Shown piece after piece: positions 16,533-24,923 of a stretch of 64,000 nucleotides of DNA. Numbering within the stretch: position 1 is the stretch's first letter; each line of letters begins with the position of its first letter. Source of the DNA: Actinobacteria bacterium IMCC26256 (GTDB lineage: Bacteria > Actinomycetota > Acidimicrobiia > IMCC26256); assembly GCA_001023575.1 (NCBI GenBank), contig CP011489.1:744001-808000 (forward strand), read 5' to 3'. The position numbers were made by a program, and so were the translations under genes. The notes under the pieces are model-generated. The model was not told the DNA's origin and did not search any database. It saw only the letters and a program-made list of their open reading frames with translations.

Positions 16533-16570
16533 GAAGTACCTAGCTGACGAAGTATCTCAGGAAGTATTAG
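16533..16570. repeat. Degenerate GAAGTA repeat between two stop codons
   Basis: GAAGTACCTAG (16533), GAAGTATCTCA (16549) and GAAGTATTAG (16561) lie in a row. They start just after the kinase stop codon and run through the stop of the convergent HNH gene (16557-16559). Unit lengths are 16 and 12 bp, so this is a weaker case of the stop-proximal duplication pattern. Confidence 0.35.
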
Positions 16571-17762
16571 GTGGCGGTCTCCATCTCCAGGGTGTGCCCC
16601 TCGAACCGGTAAGCGGCCCGCCCGCTAACTTCTCGAGGCGATATCCGTCATGTGTTTTTTGAAGGTGATGTCGCTTGCAGAGCCTCACCAGGTTCTCAAG
16701 GCTTGCAGGGCCGCCCTCAGCGAAGGGTTTGATGTGATCAATCTCGAGACCGAGGCTCATATCGCATGTCGGTACCTGGCAGACACGATCGCGCTCCTCG
16801 AGAGCGGTGCGTAATGGTGCCGGGATTGCGCGCCCCATATGCGCAACCGTCTTGATATCTACTCCATCAATTACAAGAAGTTTTAAGAAGGCCTCGCCCA
16901 AATACTCGGTTGCAGTAGCGACGGGGATCGGGCCAACGCCAGCGATCTCGCAGACTTCTCCATGATCAGTATGCCCACGCTTAAGTGCATCGATGTCGAT
17001 GCGAATATTGATCACAGCGTTAGGGTGAGTTGTCTTCGTTCTACCCCCTCCCGAAGCTTTGTCACTGGCCCTCTCACAGAGTGCTATCAGAGCGTCGGCT
17101 GCGTAGGCCTCAGGTCTTTCATGGTTCCCACTCTTGCGTGCCTGTTTGAAAATCGAGTCCTCGAAGGGTGCGAGAGCAGCCTTGACTAGTGCTCCATTCG
17201 CAACTGTCATGCGACCCTTGAGGTTGCACGCCCCATCCTCACCAACCCACCATTTTAAGGATCGACTCTTGTGGACCTGTCGGTGTCGCTCTGCCTCGTC
17301 TGTAGCGGCGGCAACGACACGAGATGTTGCATCGCGAAGATCGCGAACCGTTGCATACGTTGCGAGGTTCAAGAGCTGTGTCTCAGTATTGGGGGCAACG
17401 ATCGCACCACGGGCTACCTCGATTGCCTGAGTGCCAGAGAGCGTCCCTGAGCGCAGTGCTGCCTGAGTCACAGGCAAGTGCTGGAGCTGACCAGCGAGCA
17501 TTACAACAGATTGAGCTTCATAATGAGCACAATCAGTCTCGATCGAGAGCCACTCTGAAATGCTCTTCGCACCTTGGCCTCTCCAGCCATTGGTGCGCTC
17601 TACCTGCCCCACGGCAACAGTGCGAAGTGCATCACCACTGCGGCGTACTTCATCGGCCAACCCCACAAGTTCGCGTGCCCCGGCAGCATCGACAACATCT
17701 ACCTCTATGGCGGCCATGGCGGATTGGAGTTCTGTGTGGGCGTTTCGCAGTCTATCGAACAT
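16557..17762 (-). CDS. DUF222 / HNH endonuclease-domain protein (13E12 family)
   Basis: About 401 residues: an N-terminal helical DUF222 region and a C-terminal HNH nuclease domain with RVCQVPTC, EIDHIKPFAEGGPAS, and NLVRLCKRHHLQKTHDG, giving two zinc-knuckle cysteine pairs and the catalytic His. These proteins are abundant in actinobacteria and in some are linked to repeat (13E12 REP) elements; here no flanking repeats or integrase are seen. ATG 17762 (MFDRLRNAH) is the likely start; a frame runs 30 nt further up. Role unknown; DNA cleavage is likely but not shown. Confidence 0.85.
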   Translation of the reverse strand: MFDRLRNAHTELQSAMAAIEVDVVDAAGARELVGLADEVRRSGDALRTVAVGQVERTNGWRGQGAKSISEWLSIETDCAHYEAQSVVMLAGQLQHLPVTQAALRSGTLSGTQAIEVARGAIVAPNTETQLLNLATYATVRDLRDATSRVVAAATDEAERHRQVHKSRSLKWWVGEDGACNLKGRMTVANGALVKAALAPFEDSIFKQARKSGNHERPEAYAADALIALCERASDKASGGGRTKTTHPNAVINIRIDIDALKRGHTDHGEVCEIAGVGPIPVATATEYLGEAFLKLLVIDGVDIKTVAHMGRAIPAPLRTALEERDRVCQVPTCDMSLGLEIDHIKPFAEGGPASLENLVRLCKRHHLQKTHDGYRLEKLAGGPLTGSRGTPWRWRPPPNTS

Positions 17763-17862
17763 ATGTTCGAGTATAAAACAGGGGTGGGACACTCATCTCA
17801 AATGCGTGGTTCCTCGACGATTTTGGCTAGCTCCGCCCTCAGTGAGAAAGATAGATACCCAG

Positions 17863-18639
17863 TCAGTTAGTGATATCGATCGCCACTGGGGCGTGATCTG
17901 ATGGCTTCTCACCCTTTCGGGCATCTCGGTCCATCTTGGCGGCTGTGAGGCGTTCTCGCACGACTGGAGTCACGTAGAGAAGGTCAATGCGCACACCGCG
18001 GCCCTGATGAAAATCTCCGCCTCGGTAATCCCAGAACGTGTACTGACCGGAGTCGTCATTCAATTCACGGAACGCATCAACGAGCCCCCACGCACGCAAC
18101 TCTGCGAGTGCATCGCGCTCAGCCTCTGTTACATGGGTTGCTCCGACGAAATGAGCCGGGTCCCAGACATCGCGATCCTCGGGGGCGACGTTGAAGTCGC
18201 CGAGTAGGACTAGCGGCTCCTCTGGCGAGCAATTGGCCTCCAACCACTCTCGGAGTCGCTTGAGCCAGATCAACTTACGGTCATAGAACTCGCTCGGCAC
18301 TTCGCGACCGTTGGGGACATAGACACATACAACGCGTACTCCTCCGCACATTGCAGAGATGAGGCGAGCATCGCCTTCGTATGGATCTTCGAGGTCGCCA
18401 AAGCCCATCGTGACATCAGTTAGGCCTACGCGAGCAAGTATCGCGACGCCGTTCCATCTGCCCTGGCCGTGGTGTGCGCTCTCGTACCCAAGTGCCTCGA
18501 AGGCCATCGTGGGGAAAGCTTCGTTTGTCATCTTGGTCTCTTGTATGCAGATCACGTCTGCATCGGAGGTTTTTAGCCACTCCTCGACTCTGGGGAGGCG
18601 TGCTTTAAGTGAGTTTACGTTCCAAGTAACAATTCGCAT
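17863..18639 (-). CDS. xth: Exodeoxyribonuclease III (AP endonuclease family)
   Basis: A 258-residue exonuclease III-type enzyme that cleaves abasic sites and trims 3' ends in base-excision repair. It has MRIVTWNVNSLKARL (catalytic Asn), ICIQETKM (metal-binding Glu), VYVPNG, LLGDFNVAPEDRDVW (Asp-Asn pair) and the terminal SDHAPV (catalytic Asp-His). All residues of the active site appear intact. It starts 8 nt downstream of the kinase-DUF6285 gene on the same strand, so it is probably in that operon, although the functions seem unrelated. Confidence 0.95.
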   Translation of the reverse strand: MRIVTWNVNSLKARLPRVEEWLKTSDADVICIQETKMTNEAFPTMAFEALGYESAHHGQGRWNGVAILARVGLTDVTMGFGDLEDPYEGDARLISAMCGGVRVVCVYVPNGREVPSEFYDRKLIWLKRLREWLEANCSPEEPLVLLGDFNVAPEDRDVWDPAHFVGATHVTEAERDALAELRAWGLVDAFRELNDDSGQYTFWDYRGGDFHQGRGVRIDLLYVTPVVRERLTAAKMDRDARKGEKPSDHAPVAIDITN

Positions 18640-18647
18640 TTAGAGGC

Positions 18648-20054
18648 CTATGTGTAGTTCGGGTCAGAGACGAGGAGTTTCGCGCGAACCAATTCGCGCA
18701 CTGCAACAATAGTTGGAGCATCGTGGTCGGCCCCGTTGCGGATAGACGCTGCAAGCGCCTGAAGGAGCTCTGCTAGTGGTGCGTCAAACCCAAGGAGCGT
18801 CGCGAGCTGCGTCCGTGCGTGCTCATTGGCTCCATGGCCGATTCCAAGTTCGCGCTCAACCATTCGGAGTGCATTGCTAGCGACGCGAGCATGAAACGAG
18901 ACGCGCCCCTCGGTATTGGGCATTACGTCTTTCTCAAGGAACTCGCGTACCGCCTCCACAAGCAATTGGGCACTTGGTGAGTCGTGGATTGTTAGGGATG
19001 AAGGATTAGCAGCGAGTGCAGGCAGTGACCACGTTGGATCGGGGCCAGGGTCGTCACCAGTGATGAGGTTGAGGAGATCCCACTCGGTCTCCGCGACACG
19101 CCGCCCAAGCATGGCGTTCTCGACCGAGCGCACAATGCCGTGGACATGAGAAGCGCACTGCATTTGGCAGATCACACCCCACTTCAAGGTGCCGAAGATC
19201 TCCCAGTAACGGACTCTCTCGGCATCGACTCCGGTGCCGCCGGCAGCGTTGTAAGCAGTGAGCAAATCCTCAAGGTCTCCGAAGCCGCCGACGAGTTTGT
19301 CGTTGACCCCAAATCTCCATGAGCGAACGCAGAGCCAACCAAAATCCTCAGCCGGGTCGCCAAGGTGGCTGAGTTCCCAATCGAGAACAGAGCGAATCCC
19401 CTCGGGGCCCACAATGAAGTTGCCATTGCGATAATCCCCGTGGACTAAGCGAGGGCCTCCGCTTGGTGCTTCAGGGGCGTGAGTCTCGAGCCAGCGAAAT
19501 GCGAGTTCGAATGCTGGGTGCGCCTCGCCGAAAGCCTCGACAAGTGAACGGTATTGAGCGATCTGTTCATGTGGTCCGAGTACATCAAGGGATGGCAAGC
19601 CAGCGGTATCGATCGCATGTATGCGTGCTGCAATCTCTCCGCACTGAGCAGCTAGTAGAGGGCGCGCCTCTGCGTATTCATCATCGCGAAGAATTCTGCG
19701 AGCAATGGTCTCTCCCTCGATTCGCTCCATGACAAAGCCGTCGCCGAGACCGTCATCGGCCTCTAGAAGAAATCGAACAAGTGGCACAGGCGCACCTGCA
19801 CGCCCGACTGCATCTAAAAGCAGGAACTCTGTTGAGCGACCGATCTGCCCGCTGCTCGCCCCTGGGTCGCGTCTAAGCACCAACTGCTCAGTGGTGGCGA
19901 CTCCGTCCGCATACGAGTGTGCATCAAAAGCCCAGGTCTCGCGGGATGCTCCACCGGAGAGTCTCCGCACGCCGTCGACGGTGTACTCGCCGCCGAGAGC
20001 GCGTGCCGTGCAGCGCGCAAGTTTCTCAGCCTCTACCGAGTTGGGGCGACTCAC
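18648..20054 (-). CDS. APH-family kinase fused to a DUF6285 domain
   Basis: A 468-residue two-domain protein. The kinase part (about 25-340) has HGDYRNGNFI at 205-214 and LDWELSHLGDPAEDFGW at 224-240. After a linker, residues about 358-460 form a DUF6285-type helical domain (IHDSPSAQLLVEAVREFLEKDVMP ... ). The layout is a fusion of what in other bacteria are two neighbouring genes, as in the 4-hydroxyvalerate kinase pair LvaA-LvaB; identity of LvaB with DUF6285 is from memory and should be checked. GTG start overlaps the upstream stop as GTGA, so translation is coupled to the lipocalin-like gene. Confidence 0.82.
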   Translation of the reverse strand: MSRPNSVEAEKLARCTARALGGEYTVDGVRRLSGGASRETWAFDAHSYADGVATTEQLVLRRDPGASSGQIGRSTEFLLLDAVGRAGAPVPLVRFLLEADDGLGDGFVMERIEGETIARRILRDDEYAEARPLLAAQCGEIAARIHAIDTAGLPSLDVLGPHEQIAQYRSLVEAFGEAHPAFELAFRWLETHAPEAPSGGPRLVHGDYRNGNFIVGPEGIRSVLDWELSHLGDPAEDFGWLCVRSWRFGVNDKLVGGFGDLEDLLTAYNAAGGTGVDAERVRYWEIFGTLKWGVICQMQCASHVHGIVRSVENAMLGRRVAETEWDLLNLITGDDPGPDPTWSLPALAANPSSLTIHDSPSAQLLVEAVREFLEKDVMPNTEGRVSFHARVASNALRMVERELGIGHGANEHARTQLATLLGFDAPLAELLQALAASIRNGADHDAPTIVAVRELVRAKLLVSDPNYT

Positions 20055-21064
20055 GCTTTGGCGCCGACCGGCCGACCATCAACAATCTGATCAAGGTACT
20101 CAGAGAGCCCATACCCAGTTCGGCCGTTCCATGTCCAACGGGTCATTCCTTCACTGATGCGTGTGACGAGTTGCTCGCCATCGGGCGCAACGCGGCGGTT
20201 GCGCAGAGGCACTAACGACATAACTTCACCCGTGATTTCATACTCGCGATCGCCGGCCTTGGCCTTAGCAACAATGCGTCGGTGGTAGATGTCGTTACCC
20301 TCCCACTCCGTCTCAATCTCACATTGGTGGATGTGGGTATACGCACCGTCCTCGTATACGACTCCACCCATGCGGACTCCGCCATCGGCAGATGCGATAT
20401 AGGAGATCATGAAGCCGGCGTCGTCACCGAAGTTCATCGTTAACCAGCGGTAGTAATACGGAGCCTGCCAGTAGCGCGGTCCCCATGAGTGGTCACGCAG
20501 TCCGTAACCATCGATCTCCCACTCTTCATCACCGACGCGAATAGATCCGCGTGCGCCGACATGCTGCTCGTAGTGCCCGCGCGCAAAGCCGCCGGAGAGA
20601 TCCTCAGTGAGTGCAGTGCCGTCGTCGTTGACGGGCTCGCCCCCCATCATCGGAGAGAGGCCGCGGTAATCAAGTGTTGCCTCGACCTCTGTCCAAGGGC
20701 TCTCTGTAAATGCGCGACGTGGATTAGCCATGACAAGTGGATCGTCGAGAAGAACCGCGCGCCCCGAGTAGGTGACCTTGAGAGACTCGAATGGCTTGAC
20801 GACATCGAATCGCATTCCTGCTGCGTCGAAGGCATCGTTGGTTGTGATCTTGGGTCGGTCAAACATGAACGCGACTCGCCCATCGGGGAGATAGAGGCAG
20901 GTAGTCATCTCGGCGTAGCCCTCATTGGCACGGTTGCCGAGGCGGAAGAATCCCCCCATCTGAGCTATTGGATCGTAGACATTGAAGTACATACTCTCGT
21001 TGAAGTTGGTGGCTTCCTCAAGGGAATGCATGTACTCGTCGGCGTGGTCAAGGCGTATGCGCAT
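20051..21064 (-). CDS. Conserved lipocalin-like protein (DUF7064/7065 type)
   Basis: A 337-residue protein without an assigned function. Recognisable pieces are GYGLRDHSWGPRYW in the middle and GYGLSEYLDQI at the end, typical of a family resembling the AttH/CrtC lipocalin-like fold found beside CoA-linked lipid genes in actinobacteria. The start is the ATG at 21064 (MRIRLDHADEYM); a longer frame to 21301 overlaps the divergent SMP-30 gene and is not coding. The 58 bp between the two starts must hold both promoters. It overlaps the kinase-DUF6285 gene by 4 bp, implying joint function, perhaps binding or modifying a lipid or terpenoid. Confidence 0.7.
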   Translation of the reverse strand: MRIRLDHADEYMHSLEEATNFNESMYFNVYDPIAQMGGFFRLGNRANEGYAEMTTCLYLPDGRVAFMFDRPKITTNDAFDAAGMRFDVVKPFESLKVTYSGRAVLLDDPLVMANPRRAFTESPWTEVEATLDYRGLSPMMGGEPVNDDGTALTEDLSGGFARGHYEQHVGARGSIRVGDEEWEIDGYGLRDHSWGPRYWQAPYYYRWLTMNFGDDAGFMISYIASADGGVRMGGVVYEDGAYTHIHQCEIETEWEGNDIYHRRIVAKAKAGDREYEITGEVMSLVPLRNRRVAPDGEQLVTRISEGMTRWTWNGRTGYGLSEYLDQIVDGRPVGAKA

Positions 21065-21122
21065 TGCCCTATCTTGTGCCGGGCTTGACGTGGGGCGCAA
21101 CCCGGTGATGAGGTAGGGGTCT

Positions 21123-22040
21123 ATGACAACAGAACCCACCCTCATCGCGTCCGGTCTTGGCTTCCCAGAGGGGCCGGTCTGGATGCCAGATGGCACGCTC
21201 TTATTCGTTGAATTACAGAACAAGAGGGTGAGTCGACTCCACCCTGATGGGCGACTAGAGGTTGTCGCTACTCCAGGTGGAAGCCCGAACGGGTTGGCCA
21301 TTGGCCCCGATGGTGCTGCCTACGTGTGTAACAGCGGCGGCTGGGAGTTTCACGAGTTAATGGGGCTCACGATTACCGGAATGCTTCAACCCTCTGATTA
21401 CTCAGGTGGACGAATCGAGCGCATTGATTTAGAGACCGGAGACGTAACAGTTCTCTTCACAGAGTGCGACGGGAATCCTCTGATGGGCCCGAACGATCTT
21501 GTCTTCGATGCTGACGGCATGATGTGGTTTACCGATCACGGCAAGATTCGTGCACGTGAGCGCGATCACGGCGGGGTCTATTACGCGTCACCCGATGGTT
21601 CGTCTATCAAAGAAGTTATTTATCCACTTGAGTCACCAAACGGAATTGGCATCTCTCCAGAGGGCGACACCGTATATGTTGCAGAGACGCATACCGGTCG
21701 AGTGTTGTCGTGGCCGATCGAGGGGCCCGGAGCTGTTGGGCGCCCAAATCCGATAGGGCATGGAGGAACGGTCCTTGCAGGGTTAGCCGGTCATCAGCTT
21801 CTCGACTCGCTCGCAATCGACTCTGCAGGCAATGTCGTAGTTGCGACAATTATCAACGGCGGCCTAACAGTCGTCTCTCCAGATGGAGCGAGCATTGAGC
21901 ATGTTGCCCTGCCCGACCTTCTGGTAACAAACGTCTGCTTTGGTGGCGACGATCTGCGTACCGCGTATGTAACCTGCTCTGGTACTGGAACCATCTACTC
22001 GCTTCCATGGCCGCGACCAGGGCTACGTCTTAACTTCTAA
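21123..22040 (+). CDS. SMP-30/gluconolactonase-like beta-propeller
   Basis: A 305-residue six-bladed propeller of the SMP-30/Gluconolaconase/LRE family. Metal-ligand regions are visible: LGFPEGPVWMPDG (Glu), GSPNGLAIGPDG (Asn), GPNDLVFDADGMMWFTDHG (Asn, Asp) and SPNGIGISPEGDTVYVAET. Family members are calcium- or zinc-dependent lactonases. No signal peptide. It is divergent from the lipocalin-like gene and 73 bp upstream of an AMACR-type CoA transferase, so a lactone intermediate in lipid or sterol catabolism is possible but inferred. Confidence 0.85.
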   Translation: MTTEPTLIASGLGFPEGPVWMPDGTLLFVELQNKRVSRLHPDGRLEVVATPGGSPNGLAIGPDGAAYVCNSGGWEFHELMGLTITGMLQPSDYSGGRIERIDLETGDVTVLFTECDGNPLMGPNDLVFDADGMMWFTDHGKIRARERDHGGVYYASPDGSSIKEVIYPLESPNGIGISPEGDTVYVAETHTGRVLSWPIEGPGAVGRPNPIGHGGTVLAGLAGHQLLDSLAIDSAGNVVVATIINGGLTVVSPDGASIEHVALPDLLVTNVCFGGDDLRTAYVTCSGTGTIYSLPWPRPGLRLNF

Positions 22041-22113
22041 GAGGTCAACGCATCTCTGCCATTGGGCCTGAGTGCAGCTCACTAATAACTACTAAAACGA
22101 ATTTGGAGAGAAC

Positions 22114-23250
22114 ATGTCTGGACCATTAACCGGTGTGAGGATCATTGAACTTGCAGGGATCGGCCCAGGGCCGTTTGCAGCGATGATGCTCGCGGATATG
22201 GGTGCAGACATCATCCGCGTTGAGCGTGCAGGCTCCGTACGCGAGACGCTGCCTGAGAATATTCCGTTTGACCTTTTGATCCGAGGGCGTCGATCAATCG
22301 GCGTGGATCTCAAGAGCCCAGAAGGCATAGAGGTTGTCATGCGTCTGGTTGAGTCCGCAGATGCTTTGATCGAGGGGTTCCGCCCCGGAGTTACAGAGCG
22401 ACTTGGGCTTGGGCCTAATGATTGCCTTGCTCGTAACCCGAGACTTGTTTATGGGCGTATGACGGGTTGGGGTCAAGAGGGTCCATATTCACAGGCCGCT
22501 GGCCACGACATCAACTACATCGCGCTCGCTGGTTCCCTCGCTCATCTTGGGCGTGCTGGTGAGAAGCCAACGCCACCGATCAACCTTGTTGGCGACTTCG
22601 GTGGCGGCGGGATGTTTCTTGCATTCGGCGTTGCTTGTGCATTATTCGAGGCCACTCGAAGCGGAGAGGGTCAGGTTGTCGACGCCGCTATGGTCGATGG
22701 CTCTGCGGTATTGATGTCAATGTTCGTCACATGGCCAGGTTGGGGGGAGCGTGGCACAAACCTCCTCGATACAGGTGCGCCGTTCTACGACACCTATGAG
22801 ACTAAGGATGGTAAGTACATCTCAATCGGTTCGCTCGAGCCACAGTTCTATGCAGAGCTCGTCTCTCGTCTTGAACTCGGTGCAGAGTTTGATCTTGCAA
22901 CGCAGATGGATCCGCGTACTTACGAGATGCAGCGCAGCACTCTTACGGCTCTGTTCTTAACTAAGACGCGGGATGAGTGGAACGCGATACTTGAGCACTC
23001 AGACGCTTGCTATGCACCGGTTCTTGAGATGAGCGAGGCAGCAGAGCACCCGCACTTGAAAGCGCGTGGGACGTATGTCGAGGAGTTTGGAGTGACCCAG
23101 CCCGCGCCGGCGCCGCGCTTTAGCCGGACCCCTGGAGCGATTCAAGGCCCACCTGCTTGGCCCGGTCAACACACCGATGCAGCGCTTAGCGACTGGGGCT
23201 TCAACGCCGATGAACTCTCCGCGCTTCGCGAGTCGGGCGCTATTCGCTAG
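22114..23250 (+). CDS. CaiB/BaiF CoA-transferase family, alpha-methylacyl-CoA racemase-like
   Basis: A 378-residue class III CoA-transferase-fold protein. GHDINY (His131) and [13 protein letters not shown] (Asp161) match the catalytic His126/Asp156 pair of the M. tuberculosis alpha-methylacyl-CoA racemase, which points to a racemase rather than a CoA transferase. It would invert the 2-methyl centre of branched acyl-CoAs so that acyl-CoA dehydrogenases can act. GGAGAG lies 6 nt upstream of the ATG. Its last 11 bp overlap the convergent membrane-protein gene. Confidence 0.88.
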   Translation: MSGPLTGVRIIELAGIGPGPFAAMMLADMGADIIRVERAGSVRETLPENIPFDLLIRGRRSIGVDLKSPEGIEVVMRLVESADALIEGFRPGVTERLGLGPNDCLARNPRLVYGRMTGWGQEGPYSQAAGHDINYIALAGSLAHLGRAGEKPTPPINLVGDFGGGGMFLAFGVACALFEATRSGEGQVVDAAMVDGSAVLMSMFVTWPGWGERGTNLLDTGAPFYDTYETKDGKYISIGSLEPQFYAELVSRLELGAEFDLATQMDPRTYEMQRSTLTALFLTKTRDEWNAILEHSDACYAPVLEMSEAAEHPHLKARGTYVEEFGVTQPAPAPRFSRTPGAIQGPPAWPGQHTDAALSDWGFNADELSALRESGAIR

Positions 23251-24277
23251 GGCTGATCTGTTCTTCGTGGCCTGCCGAAAGGTCTATGACCTCACCTTGG
23301 TTCTGCCCTGAGCGTTTAGTGGCAGCTGGCCCTAAGTCTGCGGCGCGTCTAGCCAACTCGATGGCAGCGGCCTCTCGTGCGCGTGCGATTACATCATCGC
23401 TTGATTTGCGGGGAGCCGGATTTGGATTGCTCTGGCCTGCGTTAGCTGCAGCAGCAGCTGCTCGTGCCCTCTCCACTAGATCCTCGCGTGCTGGCGTTCC
23501 TTGAGTAGCGCTGCGCACCGTTACCTCCGGAGCAGAGATGGTCGGTTCTGCGGGTGCCGCCGCCTCGGCCGCTTTAGCGCTCGCAGCTTGCTCACGCGCC
23601 TTTGCGATCATCTCAGCGCGAGAACCGGGTGCTGCCTTGGTAGTGGATTTTGCTTTTGGTAATTTATCTGTTGAAGAACTTTTTGTCTCAGACTTAGCCT
23701 CGGGCGAAGCACTAACTGCCACAGATGAAGCAGCGGTCGGCACACGTGGAGCACGTGGGCTGAGGACCCGCCCCATAGTGAGTGCGCTAATAAGAATTGT
23801 GGTGCCGATCACCGTGTAAGCAAAGACAGGTTCGTATGCATCCGTACCAGCAGTGATGAAGTGAGCAGTTGCGAGAGCCCAGAGCGGATACGAGAGGAAA
23901 TGAAGCGTGCGCCACACCTTGAGGGGCAGGTGGCGTTTGGCTAGCGATGTTCCCTGTACGGCAATTAGTACGTAGAGGCTGACGATTCCCCACGCAACAG
24001 GCCCTGGCTTCCACTGCGTATGCATCGGAATCAAGATGTCGCTGAGCGAGAATCGCGCGTATCCATCAAGCATCAAACTCACGACATGTACCCCGACAAG
24101 AATGCTTGCAAGACTCGCGAAATGCTTATGCAGGTCAAGCATCCATGCTGGTTTCGGGAACTTTCCCAAGAGGCGTGTTGTAAGCGCGAGGCCCCAGATG
24201 ACGGAGAGTGTCAACACCGCCCAAGCAACGATTCCAGTCGATCGTGAGATCCACCAGTAGGTCCGTGGGTCAAGCAT
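23240..24277 (-). CDS. Ferric-reductase-like haem membrane protein with Ala-rich tail
   Basis: Residues 1-175 form about five or six membrane segments with paired histidines ([36 protein letters not shown]) expected to bind haem, as in the MsrQ/YedZ ferric-reductase-like superfamily. The remaining 170 residues are an Ala/Glu/Arg-rich cytoplasmic tail. The tail contains three related helical units: [24 protein letters not shown] and [12 protein letters not shown]. There is no FAD or NAD domain, so electrons must come from or go to a partner. The next gene downstream in the same direction is the CoA-transferase antisense end; upstream, 3 bp away, is a Pro/Ala/Thr-rich exported protein. Confidence 0.75.
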   Translation of the reverse strand: MLDPRTYWWISRSTGIVAWAVLTLSVIWGLALTTRLLGKFPKPAWMLDLHKHFASLASILVGVHVVSLMLDGYARFSLSDILIPMHTQWKPGPVAWGIVSLYVLIAVQGTSLAKRHLPLKVWRTLHFLSYPLWALATAHFITAGTDAYEPVFAYTVIGTTILISALTMGRVLSPRAPRVPTAASSVAVSASPEAKSETKSSSTDKLPKAKSTTKAAPGSRAEMIAKAREQAASAKAAEAAAPAEPTISAPEVTVRSATQGTPAREDLVERARAAAAAANAGQSNPNPAPRKSSDDVIARAREAAAIELARRAADLGPAATKRSGQNQGEVIDLSAGHEEQISPSE

Positions 24278-24280
24278 TAA

Positions 24281-24754
24281 TTAGGACGCCTTTGTTGTCG
24301 TTGTTACCGGAGGGGCTGTAACCGGGGGAGTTGTAACTGGGGGAGTTGTAACCACTGTAGGCGCAGGTGGGGCTGTTGGCGTTGGCCTAGCGGGCGAGGT
24401 TGATGGGGCGGGGGCTGGCGCTGCACCGGCAACAGGTGTGGTCTGTGTCCGAACTACCGGAGTAGCAGCACCACCGACTGTCGATGCATTAGGAGAACTG
24501 GCCACCGCAGGTGCAGGTGGTGCGCCCGCCGCAGGTGCCCCTGCAACCGGGGGAGCAAGTGCGCTGCCATCAAGACCATTAGCCCCGGCTGGAGTTGTGG
24601 CGACTACGCCCGTGGGTACCGCTGCTACTGCAGTAGAACTGCCGGATGCTCCTGCCTGGCCAGCAATCATTGCAATGAGTCCAAAGGTTGAGGCTGCGGT
24701 GATGCCATTAACAAGGATGCGGGCTGTTGCTGCTGCGTGTGGTCTGCGTGCCAT
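24281..24754 (-). CDS. Exported or membrane-anchored Pro/Ala/Thr-rich low-complexity protein
   Basis: A 157-residue protein with a basic start (MARRPHAAATAR), one hydrophobic segment (about 14-35) and then an entirely Ala/Pro/Thr/Val-rich region ending in PVTTPPVT repeats. No domain is recognised. AAGGAG lies 8 nt before the ATG at 24754; the GTG at 24763 is too close to it. It is 3 bp upstream of the haem membrane protein and almost certainly co-transcribed. In similar loci an FMN-binding or small electron-transfer protein occupies this place, but no such motif is present. The repeats make it fast-evolving. Confidence 0.6.
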   Translation of the reverse strand: MARRPHAAATARILVNGITAASTFGLIAMIAGQAGASGSSTAVAAVPTGVVATTPAGANGLDGSALAPPVAGAPAAGAPPAPAVASSPNASTVGGAATPVVRTQTTPVAGAAPAPAPSTSPARPTPTAPPAPTVVTTPPVTTPPVTAPPVTTTTKAS

Positions 24755-24763
24755 GGAGTTCAC

Positions 24764-24923
24764 TCCTTGAGAGTTTTAAGGTCGACGCAGAAAGGTGTTT
24801 AGTTACAGAATTGCTGCGGCTTTGGGGGCACCAACATTCTCGGCGCAACAGCGTTTAGATCTTTAGTGGGTTTGAGCAAAGACTTGGTTAAGAAGTCGGA
24901 TATGACTCAAATACTCGAGAAGC
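24764..24923. other. Gap between purK 3' end and the Pro-rich gene
   Basis: About 160 bp lying upstream of the Pro-rich/haem-protein operon and downstream of purK. It must hold the operon promoter; I see no clear -35/-10 pair, hairpin or repeat. Confidence 0.4.

Noticed and set aside
16557-17762. Mobile element (13E12-type) around the DUF222-HNH gene
   Set aside because: No flanking direct or inverted repeats, no integrase or transposase, and neighbours are ordinary metabolic genes.
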